Assembly: GCA_017542145.1 (NCBI GenBank)
Contig: JAFXXQ010000033.1
Location: 1-64,000, forward strand
Source: Bacteroidaceae bacterium
Lineage (GTDB): Bacteria; Bacteroidota; Bacteroidia; Bacteroidales; Bacteroidaceae
Direction of reading: 5' to 3'
Length of the DNA stretch: 64,000 nt
The notes below the pieces were generated by a model. The model did no database searches. It worked only from the letters and a program-made list of their open reading frames with translations, and had not been told where the DNA came from. The translations under genes and the position numbers were made by a program. Positions 37,058-46,181 of the stretch are shown one piece after another. Position 1 is the stretch's first letter; the number at the start of each line of letters is the position of its first letter.

Positions 37058-38359
37058 ATGAAAAATATAATGTTTCGTCTATCGCGTTTCCCATCTGCAG
37101 GCTATGCTGTTTGCAAAGCTATTTATTCTTCATTCTTCATTTTTCTTTTTTCATTATTGTTTTTTTCCTGCGGAGGGAAGAAAGCCGATATCGTCATCCC
37201 CGAGGCTGTGGTGAGCCACGGCACGTTCCTCGTTGATATCTATGAGGAGGGCGAGGTGGAAGCGCTCCGCTCCATTCACATTACGGCGCCCGAAATCCCC
37301 TGGCGCTTCGGCGGATTGAAAATCTCGCAAATAGTCCCTGACGGCAGCGATGTCCGGGCAGGCGACACTGTAGTCATCTTCGACCCCTCGGAAGTGCAAA
37401 AGGCCATTCTTGACCATGAGGACCGCCTCGTCGTCAGCCTTGCCGAGCTGGAGAAGCTGAAGGCACAGCAGACACAGGAGATGGAGTCGCTGAAAGCCGA
37501 CTACGAGATTGCCCAGATTGCCCAGGAAATTTCGCGCATTGAGCTGGAGGGGGCTGCCTATGAGTCGGAAATCCGCCGCAAGGAAATTGAACTCAATCTG
37601 GAGAAAGCCGACATCTCGCTGACGCAGGCCAAGGAACAGATTGAGAACCGCCAAAAGGTGCATGCCGAGGACCTCAAGCAGAAAAAACTCTCCATTGAGC
37701 AGGACCGTGACCGCCTGCGCGAGGCCTACGAAACGCTCGACCGGCTCCACGTCGTCAGCCCGCAGCCTGGCCTTGCCATCATCAACCGCAACCGCTCCAC
37801 CGACACGAAGTTCCAGGTAGGCGACCAATGCTGGGGAGGCACGCAGCTCATCGACCTGCCCGACCTCTCAAAGATGAAGGTAAAAATCAACATCAACGAG
37901 GTGGATATATCGAAAGTCCGCAAGGACATGGACGCTGAGATACGCCCCGATGCCTACAGCGACAGCGTTTTCACTGGTCATGTGCTCACCATAGCCAATC
38001 TGGCTGTCAACAAGGACTATACCACCATCAAAGTATTCCCCGTAGAGGTGCTGGTGGACCGCGCCGACGCCAATCTACTGCCCGGCCTCACCGTCAGCTG
38101 CCGCATCATTGTGGACCGCATCGACGACGTGGACTACATCCCCATCGAAGCCGTACACACCGAGGGTGACAAGAGCTACGTGTTCCGCAGCACCTCCACA
38201 GGTTATGAGCGCACCGAAGTGGAAACCGGCACTACTAACACCGACTACGTCATCATCACCTCCGGCCTGCGTAAGGGAGACCGCGTAGCCCTCACCGACC
38301 CCACCGTCAAGCCTGAGAAATCGAAGAAAAAGCAGGGAGGAACAGAACAAGCGGACTAA
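37058..38359 (+). CDS. efflux periplasmic adaptor, HlyD/MacA-like (adaptor 2)
   Basis: A 433-residue lipoprotein adaptor: hydrophobic segment with lipobox SLLFFSCGG, lipoyl half-motifs (QIVPDGSDVRAGDTVVIFD and RLHVVSPQPGLAII), a coiled-coil hairpin (about 125-230: KAQQTQEMESLKADYE, KQKKLSIEQDRDRL), then a beta-barrel domain and a membrane-proximal domain (YIPIEAVHTEGDKSYVF, GLRKGDRVAL). It is the most complete MacA-like member of the three adaptors. It starts 5 bases after adaptor 1 ends. Confidence 0.92.
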   Translation: MKNIMFRLSRFPSAGYAVCKAIYSSFFIFLFSLLFFSCGGKKADIVIPEAVVSHGTFLVDIYEEGEVEALRSIHITAPEIPWRFGGLKISQIVPDGSDVRAGDTVVIFDPSEVQKAILDHEDRLVVSLAELEKLKAQQTQEMESLKADYEIAQIAQEISRIELEGAAYESEIRRKEIELNLEKADISLTQAKEQIENRQKVHAEDLKQKKLSIEQDRDRLREAYETLDRLHVVSPQPGLAIINRNRSTDTKFQVGDQCWGGTQLIDLPDLSKMKVKININEVDISKVRKDMDAEIRPDAYSDSVFTGHVLTIANLAVNKDYTTIKVFPVEVLVDRADANLLPGLTVSCRIIVDRIDDVDYIPIEAVHTEGDKSYVFRSTSTGYERTEVETGTTNTDYVIITSGLRKGDRVALTDPTVKPEKSKKKQGGTEQAD

Positions 38360-38386
38360 GGTTATAAGTATATAAAGGAAAAAAGA

Positions 38387-39412
38387 ATGAAACGCCATAA
38401 TAGCTTTGTAGAAGCCATCCTCTACCTTTCATTGCCACTTCTGCTGCTCTCATGCAAAGGCGGGCTCCTTGGTGGTAATGCTGGGGCGACGGCTGCCTCT
38501 GGCGCCCTCATTGAAACGGGTGAGTTGGCCGCCATCACCTCGAAAACGTTCGTCATGCAACGTCTCGGCCAGCGTTGGTACGATGCCAAAATCTCGTGGA
38601 TGGCCGAACACGGACAAGCCATCCATGCGGGCGACACCATCATCCAGCTCGACCCCATCGAAATCACCCGCTACATCACCGACCGCGAAACCCAGCTTGA
38701 GACTCAGCAGGCCACCCTCGAGAAGATGATCGTTAACCAAAGCAATGCCCGCAGCCAAAACGAATCGGCCATCCGCTCTGAGGAAGCCACCTACGCCCTG
38801 TCAAAACTTTCGATGGAGTCGGTGCGCTTTGAGAGCGAACGCCAGCAACGCATTCGCCAGCTGCAATTCAGGCAAGCTACCATCAATCTGCAGCGCGCCC
38901 GCCGCAACCGCGAGCTCAACACCATCATCAACGAAAACGACTTAAAGATACAGCGCATCCGCGTCAGCCTCATCGAGAAAGATATCCAGCGCACCTACGA
39001 GCTGCTGCCGCAGCTCACCTTCGTCAGCCCCATCGATGGCATCTTCCAGATAGAACGAAAACGTCGCTGGCAGCCCGAGCTGCTCACCATCGGCGACGAA
39101 GTGGATGCCGGACAGGCCATTGCCCGCGTGCCCGACCTCACATGGATGAAGGTTAACACCAGCGTTCACGAGAATGACTTCCTCAAAATCCGCGTGGGGC
39201 AGTCCGTCACCGTCCGCCTCGATGCCCTGCCCGGCACGGATTTCCCCGGCGAGATAGCCTCCATCGGCCGCCTTTGCCATACCAAGGACGGTACGTATCG
39301 GAACGGCAACATCAAGGTCTTCGACGTGGAAGTGCGCCTTCTCGTCTCTGACGAACGCCTCAAACCCGGCATGACCGTCAGCTGCGAATTTCACCCCGAC
39401 AACAACCTGTGA
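38387..39412 (+). CDS. efflux periplasmic adaptor, short HlyD-like (adaptor 3)
   Basis: A 341-residue lipoprotein (LLLLSCKGG). Lipoyl half-motif WMAEHGQAIHAGDTIIQLDP, coiled-coil hairpin (about 95-210), second half-motif LTFVSPIDGIFQIERKRRWQ and a beta-barrel (MKVNTSVHENDFLKI). It stops after GMTVSCEFHPDNNL, so the C-terminal membrane-proximal domain found in adaptor 2 is absent. The permease gene begins one base after its stop codon, so it is probably made in step with the pump. Confidence 0.9.
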   Translation: MKRHNSFVEAILYLSLPLLLLSCKGGLLGGNAGATAASGALIETGELAAITSKTFVMQRLGQRWYDAKISWMAEHGQAIHAGDTIIQLDPIEITRYITDRETQLETQQATLEKMIVNQSNARSQNESAIRSEEATYALSKLSMESVRFESERQQRIRQLQFRQATINLQRARRNRELNTIINENDLKIQRIRVSLIEKDIQRTYELLPQLTFVSPIDGIFQIERKRRWQPELLTIGDEVDAGQAIARVPDLTWMKVNTSVHENDFLKIRVGQSVTVRLDALPGTDFPGEIASIGRLCHTKDGTYRNGNIKVFDVEVRLLVSDERLKPGMTVSCEFHPDNNL

Positions 39413-39413
39413 C

Positions 39414-40652
39414 ATGCAATATACAGAGAACATACAGATAGCCTTGGGCGGACTGACAGATCATAAGTTCCGCTCATTCCTCACCATGCTCGGCATCATC
39501 TTCGGTGTCGCCTCCGTCATCACCATGCTCTCCATCGGTGAAGGCGCCAAGCGCGAAGCCATTGCCAAATATAAGGACTTGGGCGTAAACAACATCATCG
39601 TCCGCGAAAAGAACCTCTCCGATGCAGAACTGGAGGAAGTTCGTGCGAAGTTCTCGCCCGGTCTTTCACTATCTGACGCAGAGAACATTCTGGCTGTGGT
39701 GCCCGGTGTAGACCGCACCGTCTCGCAGGCTGAGAAAACGCTAGAAGTGAAGTATGCCGACAAATCGGTACGCTCCACCGTTATCGGTGTCACCCCCGGT
39801 TATACCGACATCCTCAACTACACCGTCCGTGAGGGCGCCTTCCTCACCGAAGCGCAATACGACAGCCGCCTGAAAGTCTGCGTGCTGGGTGCAGGCACGG
39901 CTCACTCCCTCTTCGGCAAGGCTTCCCCCGTGGGGCAGATGGTGAAGATGGGCGATCAATGGCTGGAGGTAGTAGGCGTGTTGGCCTCCAAGACCGTCTT
40001 CACCGAAACCGTGGGCGAGTTAGCCGCACGCGACCTTAACACCGACGTCTTCATCCCCCTCACCACGTTTCTCGACCGCTTCCCCCGTGAGCGTCCCCTT
40101 GAGAGCGAAATCCGCCAGATTACCGTCCACGTCACAGAGTCGGAAAAGTTGATGGAAACTAGCCGCCTCGTTACCCAGATTCTCGACCGGCATCACTGGG
40201 GCAACGCCGACTACAACATCGTCATTCCCTACGAACTACTGAAGCAAGAGGAAAAGGAGCGGCAGATTTACAATTTCCTCCTCGGCGCCATTGCTGCCAT
40301 CTCGCTCATCGTGGGCGGTATCGGTATCATGAACATCATGCTTGCAACCGTCATGGAGCGTACCCGCGAAATTGGTATCCGTCGTGCCATCGGGGCCCGC
40401 AAGCGTGACATCATGGCGCAGTTCGTCACCGAATCCGTCGTCATCAGCATCACCGGCGGTCTCATCGGTGTCGTCCTCGGCATCACCCTCTCGCTGGTGG
40501 TGACGCTCTTTACCGACATCACCACCTTCATCCGCCTCTATTCCATCATCATCGCCTTCACGTTCTCTGTGCTGGTGGGAATCTGCTTCGGCTATCTGCC
40601 TGCGAAGAATGCTGCCAATCTGAAACCCGTCGATTCCATCCGTTATGAATAA
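39414..40652 (+). CDS. MacB-like ABC transporter permease
   Basis: A 412-residue FtsX-family permease: N-terminal helix with [20 protein letters not shown], a periplasmic MacB core domain (about 45-270) and three C-terminal helices with [21 protein letters not shown] and [17 protein letters not shown]. Unlike E. coli MacB, the ATPase is a separate chain. With the ATPase, adaptors and TolC it should form a tripartite pump for a drug, peptide or lipid-like substrate; the cargo is unknown. Its last 8 bases overlap the ATPase gene. Confidence 0.94.
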   Translation: MQYTENIQIALGGLTDHKFRSFLTMLGIIFGVASVITMLSIGEGAKREAIAKYKDLGVNNIIVREKNLSDAELEEVRAKFSPGLSLSDAENILAVVPGVDRTVSQAEKTLEVKYADKSVRSTVIGVTPGYTDILNYTVREGAFLTEAQYDSRLKVCVLGAGTAHSLFGKASPVGQMVKMGDQWLEVVGVLASKTVFTETVGELAARDLNTDVFIPLTTFLDRFPRERPLESEIRQITVHVTESEKLMETSRLVTQILDRHHWGNADYNIVIPYELLKQEEKERQIYNFLLGAIAAISLIVGGIGIMNIMLATVMERTREIGIRRAIGARKRDIMAQFVTESVVISITGGLIGVVLGITLSLVVTLFTDITTFIRLYSIIIAFTFSVLVGICFGYLPAKNAANLKPVDSIRYE

Positions 40653-41352
40653 TCCTCTCATTGAAATATCCCAGCTTTGTAAGACCTACGATATGGGCGG
40701 CGACAACTTGGTGCATGCCCTTCAGGACGTCAACCTTACTATCCATCAGGGTGAATATGTCGCTATCATGGGCCCTTCGGGTTCCGGCAAATCCACGCTG
40801 ATGAATATCCTCGGCTGTCTGGATACCCCCACATCGGGGCACTATATGTTTCGCGGCACGGACGTCAGCCAGCTTGATGACGATGCCCTCTCCGCTATGC
40901 GCAATCGCGAGATAGGCTTCATTTTCCAGAACTTCAACTTGCTGCCCAAACTTTCGGCCGTGCAGAATGTGGAGCTTCCGCTGATGTATGCCGGCGTTCC
41001 CCTTCGTGAACGTCACGAGCGGGCTACCGAAGCCCTAGGACGTGTGCAATTGGCAGAGCGGAAGGAACATCATCCGGGTGAGCTTAGTGGTGGACAGCGT
41101 CAGCGAGTTGCCATTGCCCGTGCCCTTGTCACACGTCCGGGCATCCTCCTTGCCGATGAGCCTACGGGTGCCCTCGACTCCAAGACCAGCGTCGAAATCA
41201 TGCAGCTTTTCCACGAACTGCATGAACAGGGCAATACTATTATCGTCATTACCCACGACCCTAACGTCGGCAGCTATGCTCATCGTAAAATCACTATTCA
41301 CGATGGACGCATCTCGTCCGATGCCCCTAATGATAACATCACTAGGATGTAG
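40645..41352 (+). CDS. MacB/LolD-like ABC transporter ATPase
   Basis: A 235-residue cytoplasmic ATPase. Walker [11 protein letters not shown]-loop [10 protein letters not shown], signature [14 protein letters not shown], Walker [13 protein letters not shown] and switch His in VITHDPNVG. Length and signature fit the MacB/LolD/FtsE group. It drives the permease encoded just upstream. A heptamer repeat array starts right after its stop codon. Confidence 0.96.
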   Translation: MNNPLIEISQLCKTYDMGGDNLVHALQDVNLTIHQGEYVAIMGPSGSGKSTLMNILGCLDTPTSGHYMFRGTDVSQLDDDALSAMRNREIGFIFQNFNLLPKLSAVQNVELPLMYAGVPLRERHERATEALGRVQLAERKEHHPGELSGGQRQRVAIARALVTRPGILLADEPTGALDSKTSVEIMQLFHELHEQGNTIIVITHDPNVGSYAHRKITIHDGRISSDAPNDNITRM

Positions 41353-41379
41353 TTAAGAGTTAAGAATTAAGAGTTAAGA
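41352..41379 (+). repeat. heptamer array GTTAAGA x4
   Basis: GTTAAGA, GTTAAGA, ATTAAGA, GTTAAGA in tandem (period 7, 28 bases), filling most of the gap between the ATPase and TolC genes. Confidence 0.9.
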
Positions 41380-41383
41380 AAAA

Positions 41384-42877
41384 ATGTCTTTTATGCAACG
41401 ATTCAATAAGAAGGGTATTTATTCTTCAGTTCTCGTTTTTCTGTTATTCGCTGTTCTCCCCAGTCATGCCGAGATTCGCTACCTCACCCTTCAGCAGAGT
41501 ATCGACATCGCCCGCGAGCAGAGCTACTCCATGCGCAACCTTCGCGAAGACCTTAAGATAGCCGAATACAACCTCAAATCAACCCTTGCCGGACTTCGGA
41601 CGCACGTTGACCTCAGCCTTACTACCCCCTCGTTCAATCAGAACATCCGCACATGGGAGGACAGCACCGGCGTCTCCTTCTATTCCGTCAAGCGACTCGA
41701 CTACAGCGGCACTCTTACCGTCAACCAGCCCCTTATCACCAACGGTAATATCTATTGGGAGACAGGTGTTAACGCCTATGACGACTACAACGCTTTCCTG
41801 CGTTCCTCTACGCTGAACACCCGTTTGCGTTTCCGTCAGCCTATCGATGCCCTCTATGGTTACAATAATGTCCGCGCTAACCTCAAGCAAGCCCGCTTGG
41901 CCTATGAGCGTTCGCAGAAATCCCTTCAGCGTGAGGAGCTCGGACTGGTTTATCAAATCAGTAGTGGCTACTACAACCTCCTTTCGCAACAACGCGGTAC
42001 CGAGATTGCCCGCCTTGACCTTGAGCGTCAGACGGAGGCTAACGAGATTGCCCAGAACAAATATGCCTCAGGCCTTATCAAGGAAGTCGATGCCCTGCAG
42101 ATGGAGGTTGACCTTGCTGAAGCCCGCAACAGCTACGAAGTGTCGCTCATCAATCAGCAGGCCAGCATCAATAACTTCAAGGAAATGCTCGGCATCGCCC
42201 TTACCGACAGCATCGTTCTTACCGACGACCTCAGCTACACCCCTATCGTGGTGGATGTGGAGGAGGCTGTCCGCTATGCCCTCGACAACCGTACTGAGTT
42301 GCGAGACCGCGACATCGCCATCGAGCTGCAGAATATGACTATCCGTCAGACGAAGGCCAGCGGCATGGTGCGCGGCACGCTGGAGGCCTACGTCCAGAAA
42401 ACGGGCACAAACAGTATCGACCGTTCAAACCCCTACACGGCAACGCTCTCCGACTCGTACGACAACTTCATCGAGCGCCCTGCAAACTACGGCGTGGGAC
42501 TTACCGTTACCGTCCCTATCGTCGACTTCGGGGAGAACCGCGCTCGCGTCCGTGCTGCTAAGGCGCGCCAGCAGCAGAATATCTGGAACCGCGAGGAACT
42601 GGAGCGCAGCATCGAGACCGAGACGCGTACCGCTGTCGCCCGTCTCAACAACAACCTCAAGCGTCTCCAACTGCTGGAGCAGAACGTCAGCCTTGCTGAG
42701 AAGAGCTTCGCTATCACCCGCCAGCGTTTCTCCGACGGCGATATCGACAGCCAAACCCTTGCCCTCGAGCGCAATCGTCTCAACAGCGCCTATCGCAACC
42801 ACCTCTCCGCCTACATCGACTATCAGCTCTCCCTTGCTGATATCCTCCGCAAAACCCTCCACGACTATAGGAGATGA
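41384..42877 (+). CDS. TolC family outer-membrane efflux protein
   Basis: A 497-residue outer-membrane channel. The signal peptide ends near LPSHAE, followed by two OEP repeats: LTLQQSIDIAREQSYSMRN opens the first; the second holds LTVTVPIVDFGENRARVRAA and SFAITRQRFSDGDIDSQTL. Long alpha-helical segments form the periplasmic tunnel. It is the last gene of the operon and provides the exit duct for the ABC pump. A strong terminator follows 12 bases after the stop. Confidence 0.95.
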   Translation: MSFMQRFNKKGIYSSVLVFLLFAVLPSHAEIRYLTLQQSIDIAREQSYSMRNLREDLKIAEYNLKSTLAGLRTHVDLSLTTPSFNQNIRTWEDSTGVSFYSVKRLDYSGTLTVNQPLITNGNIYWETGVNAYDDYNAFLRSSTLNTRLRFRQPIDALYGYNNVRANLKQARLAYERSQKSLQREELGLVYQISSGYYNLLSQQRGTEIARLDLERQTEANEIAQNKYASGLIKEVDALQMEVDLAEARNSYEVSLINQQASINNFKEMLGIALTDSIVLTDDLSYTPIVVDVEEAVRYALDNRTELRDRDIAIELQNMTIRQTKASGMVRGTLEAYVQKTGTNSIDRSNPYTATLSDSYDNFIERPANYGVGLTVTVPIVDFGENRARVRAAKARQQQNIWNREELERSIETETRTAVARLNNNLKRLQLLEQNVSLAEKSFAITRQRFSDGDIDSQTLALERNRLNSAYRNHLSAYIDYQLSLADILRKTLHDYRR

Positions 42878-42888
42878 TTCCTATCCCA

Positions 42889-42931
42889 TAGAATCAAACG
42901 CTATTCCGCCAGCGTTTGATTCTAATTTTTT
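42889..42931 (+). terminator. terminator of the efflux operon
   Basis: Perfect 14-bp stem TAGAATCAAACGCT (42889-42902) / AGCGTTTGATTCTA (42911-42924) with an 8-base loop and six T at 42926-42931. Confidence 0.9.
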
Positions 42932-42973
42932 AGCGTTTGATTCTATTTTGCCAGCGTTTAATGCTGAGCGCTC
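42911..42973. repeat. 21-bp-period array made of the terminator arm
   Basis: AGCGTTTGATTCTA at 42911 and 42932 (identical 14-mers) and AGCGTTTAATGCTG at 42953; spacing exactly 21. The first copy is the 3' arm of the terminator. Confidence 0.88.
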
Positions 42974-43097
42974 AGCCCAAGGGCTGCGGGGATAGCGCCC
43001 CCTTCTGTTCGCTCTCTCTTTTTGTTACTTCATTCGTCTTCCCTCACGGAAAAGCAGAAGCAGGAACGCCTCCGGGGGATGTTCCTGCTTGAGAAGG

Positions 43098-43171
43098 TGG
43101 GCCATCTAGGGCTTGAACCTAGGACCTTCAGATTATGAGTCTGCTGCTCTAACCAACTGAGCTAAAAGCCC
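43098..43171 (-). tRNA. tRNA with CAU anticodon (elongator Met or Ile2)
   Basis: A 74-base cloverleaf on the minus strand. The D arm TAGCTCAGTTGGTTAGAGC, anticodon loop CTCATAA (anticodon CAT) and T arm CTAGG-TTCAAGC-CCTAG are all clear. The CCA end is not encoded. The acceptor stem has a U-U mismatch at pair 6-67, and the anticodon stem has a G-A at pair 27-43. A CAT anticodon can mean elongator Met or lysidine-modified Ile2, which I cannot separate by eye. It lacks the stem features of initiator tRNA. Confidence 0.9.
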
Positions 43172-43225
43172 GCTATCGGGCATTGGACCATGCAAAATTG
43201 ACGATGGGCAACACTTCCGACGCTG

Positions 43226-43233
43226 CAAAAGTA
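43226..43233 (-). promoter_or_regulatory. -7 element of the tRNA gene
   Basis: TACTTTTG on the minus strand, 54 bases before the tRNA 5' end. No clear -33 TTTG. Confidence 0.5.
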
Positions 43234-43278
43234 GTGAGTTTTTTTGAAACGAGAAAGGTTTTTATGAAAAAAAAGTAC

Positions 43279-43286
43279 TATCTTCG
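43279..43286 (+). promoter_or_regulatory. -7 element of ribF
   Basis: TATCTTCG on plus, 9 bases before the ribF start codon; a near-leaderless transcript is implied. No TTTG at the expected distance. Confidence 0.45.
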
Positions 43287-43295
43287 CGCCCGATT

Positions 43296-44276
43296 ATGAA
43301 AAAGACGTCTTTCTATGTCGCTACTATTGGGGTGTTCGATGGTGTTCACCTCGGGCATCGCTTCCTTTTAAATAAGGTACGGGAGGCAGCTGAGGCAAGA
43401 GGGATGTCGTCCCTTGCCCTGACCTTCGCCCCTACACCTGGGGAGTATTTCCGGAGACCCGTCCTTTCTTGTGGGGAAGGGGAGGCCCTTCTCTCTTTTG
43501 CTGAGCGGAAAGAGCGTTTGCTGGAAGCCGGGATGGACAGGGTGGAGGTGATAGCCTTCAACCGCGAAGTGGCAGAGATGACTGCGGCGCAGTTCATGAC
43601 GCAACTGAAGGAGCAACTGGGCGTGCGTGTGCTTGTGATGGGCTACGATCATCGTTTCGGTTGCGAGCAGCGGAGCGATGCCCCGTTCTACGATGCTGTA
43701 GCGGAGCGATGTGGGCTGGAGATTGTCCACACGCCATCCTATGGCGACGTAAGCAGCACCCGCATCCGTGAGCTTTTGCTTCAAGGCAACGTCGAGGGGG
43801 CAAAGACACTTCTCGGTTATCCTTATACTATCGGGGGGACTGTGGTGACAGGCGACGGACGAGGACGGACGTTGGGCTTCCCTACTGCCAACCTTGCCGT
43901 ACAGCCAGAGAAACTGATTCCCGCAACTGGCGTATATGCCGTCAGAGTCAGTTTTGATAGTCAACAAGTCAATAAGCCAACAATCCACCAAGCGGAATCT
44001 GACCATATGCCGTGTGTTGACTTGTCAGAGGGTGGGCCCGATGCGCCTGCCACCTATTGTGGCATGATGAACATAGGACTCTGTCCTACTTTCGGCGGGC
44101 GTACTGAGCGGCGTATAGAGGTACACATCCTTGACTTCGATGCCGACATCTATGGACAGACGCTCTCCGTTCAACTCCTGCACCATCTGCGTGACGAGCG
44201 CAGATTTCCCTCGGTGGAGGCCCTCGTCAGCCAACTCAAGGCCGATGCCGCCCGAATACGTGACATCCTCTCCTGA
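43296..44276 (+). CDS. ribF: bifunctional riboflavin kinase/FAD synthetase
   Basis: A 326-residue enzyme that makes FMN from riboflavin and then FAD. The N-terminal adenylyltransferase domain has ATIGVFDGVHLGHRFLL, VMGYDHRFGCEQRSDAP and the SSTRIRELL motif. The kinase domain carries GTVVTGDGRGRTLGFPTANLAV and TYCGMMNIGLCPTFGG. Inside the kinase domain, between VYAVRVSFD and the DHMPCVDL stretch, four octamer repeats (43959-43990) add the peptide SQQVNKPTIHQA, which standard RibF proteins lack. Length is slightly above normal because of this. Confidence 0.95.
   Translation: MKKTSFYVATIGVFDGVHLGHRFLLNKVREAAEARGMSSLALTFAPTPGEYFRRPVLSCGEGEALLSFAERKERLLEAGMDRVEVIAFNREVAEMTAAQFMTQLKEQLGVRVLVMGYDHRFGCEQRSDAPFYDAVAERCGLEIVHTPSYGDVSSTRIRELLLQGNVEGAKTLLGYPYTIGGTVVTGDGRGRTLGFPTANLAVQPEKLIPATGVYAVRVSFDSQQVNKPTIHQAESDHMPCVDLSEGGPDAPATYCGMMNIGLCPTFGGRTERRIEVHILDFDADIYGQTLSVQLLHHLRDERRFPSVEALVSQLKADAARIRDILS
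43959..43990 (+). repeat. octamer array AGTCAACA x4 inside ribF
   Basis: AGTCAACA, AGTCAATA, AGCCAACA, ATCCACCA in tandem; encodes SQQVNKPTIHQ in the kinase domain. Same word and orientation relative to transcription as the other three arrays. Confidence 0.9.
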
Positions 44277-44315
44277 TTATTCTTAGATGCTAATTCCTAT
44301 TTTTTAATTCTCAAC

Positions 44316-45155
44316 ATGAAAAGAACGATTAAACTTGTCATCTATTATTTTCTCTATCAGTTGCTGTTCACGGTACTGGTGATGTTTGGCGCTTTGCTTG
44401 TTGAAGCTACCCGTTCGGGCGGCGATTTGGACGTGCTGTTGCAGTCGGTCAAGTCGGGTGCTATAACCGGCAATTCTTTTGTCGTAGCCTTAGGAACGCT
44501 GTTGGCGGCGTTGGCGATGTTGTGGCATCTGCTCCACTTCCGTTACATCCGTTTCTCCACCGACTTCCTGCGGAAGGAAAACCTGCCTGTACTGCTTGTA
44601 TGCATTCCCTTCATCTATACATTGATGTACGTGCTGAGCCTGCTGAACGAATGGGCAGACCTGCCTAATCTGCTTGAGGATACCTTCATGGATATGAGCC
44701 ACGATGTGGTGGGTATCCTGAGCATCGCCATAGTTGCCCCCATACTGGAGGAATGTCTTTTCCGAGGTGCCATCGAGGGACATCTGCTTACCCTGTGGAA
44801 GGGGAAGCCTTGGGCGGCAATCGTTGTTTCGGGTCTGGTGTTCGGTCTTGTACACATCAACCCGGCCCAGGTGCTTAATGCTGCCCTCATCGGCATTGTA
44901 CTGGGCTGGCTGCGCTGGCGAACGGGCAGTATCGTGCCTGGTATCGTGGGGCATATCCTCAACAACAGTATTGCCGTCATCGGCATGCGCGTTTATGGCG
45001 CCGAGGGGAGTTTCGAGGAGGGCGCGGGCGAAGCGGCACAGCCTTATTTCATTGTCGCTTATGCCGTCATTCTGCTGCTGTGTTTCTGGTATATTTATAA
45101 AAAGACGAAAAAAACTGTTGTTGAGTGCAACCTTTCGGAGGTTTCTAACGTCTAA
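44316..45155 (+). CDS. CPBP family intramembrane metalloprotease
   Basis: A 279-residue membrane protein of the CAAX-protease/bacteriocin-processing family (CPBP). About seven hydrophobic helices. Active-site motifs: EECLFRG (double Glu and Arg), FGLVHINPAQ (His) and GIVGHILNNSIAV (second His). These enzymes cleave within membranes and in some bacteria process or resist peptides; the substrate here is unknown. It lies 39 bases after ribF on the same strand. Confidence 0.92.
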   Translation: MKRTIKLVIYYFLYQLLFTVLVMFGALLVEATRSGGDLDVLLQSVKSGAITGNSFVVALGTLLAALAMLWHLLHFRYIRFSTDFLRKENLPVLLVCIPFIYTLMYVLSLLNEWADLPNLLEDTFMDMSHDVVGILSIAIVAPILEECLFRGAIEGHLLTLWKGKPWAAIVVSGLVFGLVHINPAQVLNAALIGIVLGWLRWRTGSIVPGIVGHILNNSIAVIGMRVYGAEGSFEEGAGEAAQPYFIVAYAVILLLCFWYIYKKTKKTVVECNLSEVSNV

Positions 45156-45187
45156 CGTGCAGAAACCAAAAAACAACCGAAAGAAAA

Positions 45188-45991
45188 ATGACACCAACAT
45201 TCATCATTATCCCCCTTGTCAGTCTCCTGCTGAACACTTCCGTCGGTGCTGCGCCGCTTTTTCTGGAGCCTGACCCTGTCTGCATAGCTGCAGAAACCTT
45301 TCTGCCGTCGGCTGATGATGCCGAATCAGGCGAAAATGGTACCGTACGTCACTCCGTCAAAATTGTCGAAGCCCACATGAACGTCGCTCCGTTCAACGCT
45401 ATTCATTCTGAGTTGCTGACGGGTATTCGCTTCATCCCTTCGGATCGTTATCGCATTGAGGCCCAGGGACCCGAGCGCATAATCAGCGCTATCGATGTTC
45501 GAGTAAAAAAAGGAGTCCTCCACATTGAAGCAAACAAAAAAATGCGTATGCGACGTGGAGAAAAGCTTCTCCTCACCGTCTATGGCCGGGAACTGTCAGC
45601 TCTACGTCTCGATGGCGTTGGCAACTTCAAGTGCTCTGAAACCATCAAGACTGAGAAATTGGAAATTGTCAATTCGGGCGTGGGCAGCATCAACCTCGAG
45701 GATGTCCAGTGCAACGAACTCATTGTTAAGAACGAAGGAGTAGGCGACATCACGCTGAAAGGCGAAACCAACACGGCTACCTATTTGTCCGATGGCGTGG
45801 GTAGTATCTACGCCTATGACCTCCTCTCGCACGACACCACCGTCAGTCTCAATGGCATAGGCAGCGTTCAATGCCATGCCTCTGAACGCTGTGACTATAC
45901 CAACAACGGCGTGGGCAATATCCTCTACAAAGGCCGTCCTGAGGTGCAGCGCATCCACAAAAACGGAATGGGCACCATCAGCCCTCGATAA
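45188..45991 (+). CDS. GIN-domain (DUF2807) secreted protein
   Basis: A 267-residue protein with a signal-like N-terminus (IIIPLVSLLLNTSVGA). From about 60 it forms the head GIN beta-helix typical of Bacteroidota and often annotated as putative auto-transporter adhesin: FNAIHSELLTGIRFI, LRLDGVGNFKCS, IVNSGVGSINLEDVQCNELI, VKNEGVGDITLKGE and repeated GVG/GIGS turns. Function is unknown; adhesion or envelope stress roles have been proposed for relatives. A strong terminator follows. Confidence 0.9.
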   Translation: MTPTFIIIPLVSLLLNTSVGAAPLFLEPDPVCIAAETFLPSADDAESGENGTVRHSVKIVEAHMNVAPFNAIHSELLTGIRFIPSDRYRIEAQGPERIISAIDVRVKKGVLHIEANKKMRMRRGEKLLLTVYGRELSALRLDGVGNFKCSETIKTEKLEIVNSGVGSINLEDVQCNELIVKNEGVGDITLKGETNTATYLSDGVGSIYAYDLLSHDTTVSLNGIGSVQCHASERCDYTNNGVGNILYKGRPEVQRIHKNGMGTISPR

Positions 45992-46017
45992 ACGACATGA
46001 CAGCAACGTCCATTCTG

Positions 46018-46052
46018 GGCCGGACAGGCAACACCCGTCCGGCCTCGTTTTA
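46018..46052 (+). terminator. terminator after the GIN-domain gene
   Basis: GGCCGGAC (46018-46025) / GTCCGGCC (46037-46044), perfect 8-bp stem, followed by TCGTTTTATCC and more T. It probably ends the ribF-CPBP-GIN unit. Confidence 0.85.
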
Positions 46053-46106
46053 TCCTTTTTCCTACGTGCAATTAGATAATCTGAACTCTGAAATAAAGTG
46101 AATTTT

Positions 46107-46138
46107 TTTGGTTTTTCCCGCGCATATCACTACCTTCG
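46107..46138 (+). promoter_or_regulatory. promoter of the large TPR gene
   Basis: TTTG (46107-46110), 20-base spacer, TACCTTCG (46131-46138); 43 bases before the chosen start. It excludes an upstream in-frame start at 46098. Confidence 0.75.
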
Positions 46139-46181
46139 CAGCCGAAACAGATTATTATATCTTATTAATAATAGAATCATC

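Larger units (their letters stand above)
42878..43097. other. intergenic region after the TolC gene
   Basis: Contains the operon terminator and a 21-bp-period array built from the terminator arm, then a TGAGCGCTCA palindrome (42965-42974). No gene seen. The remainder up to ribF holds the tRNA and two promoter elements. Confidence 0.6.

Noticed and set aside
46098..46181. N-terminal extension of the large TPR protein
   Set aside because: A full promoter lies inside it, and the signal peptide starts at 46182.
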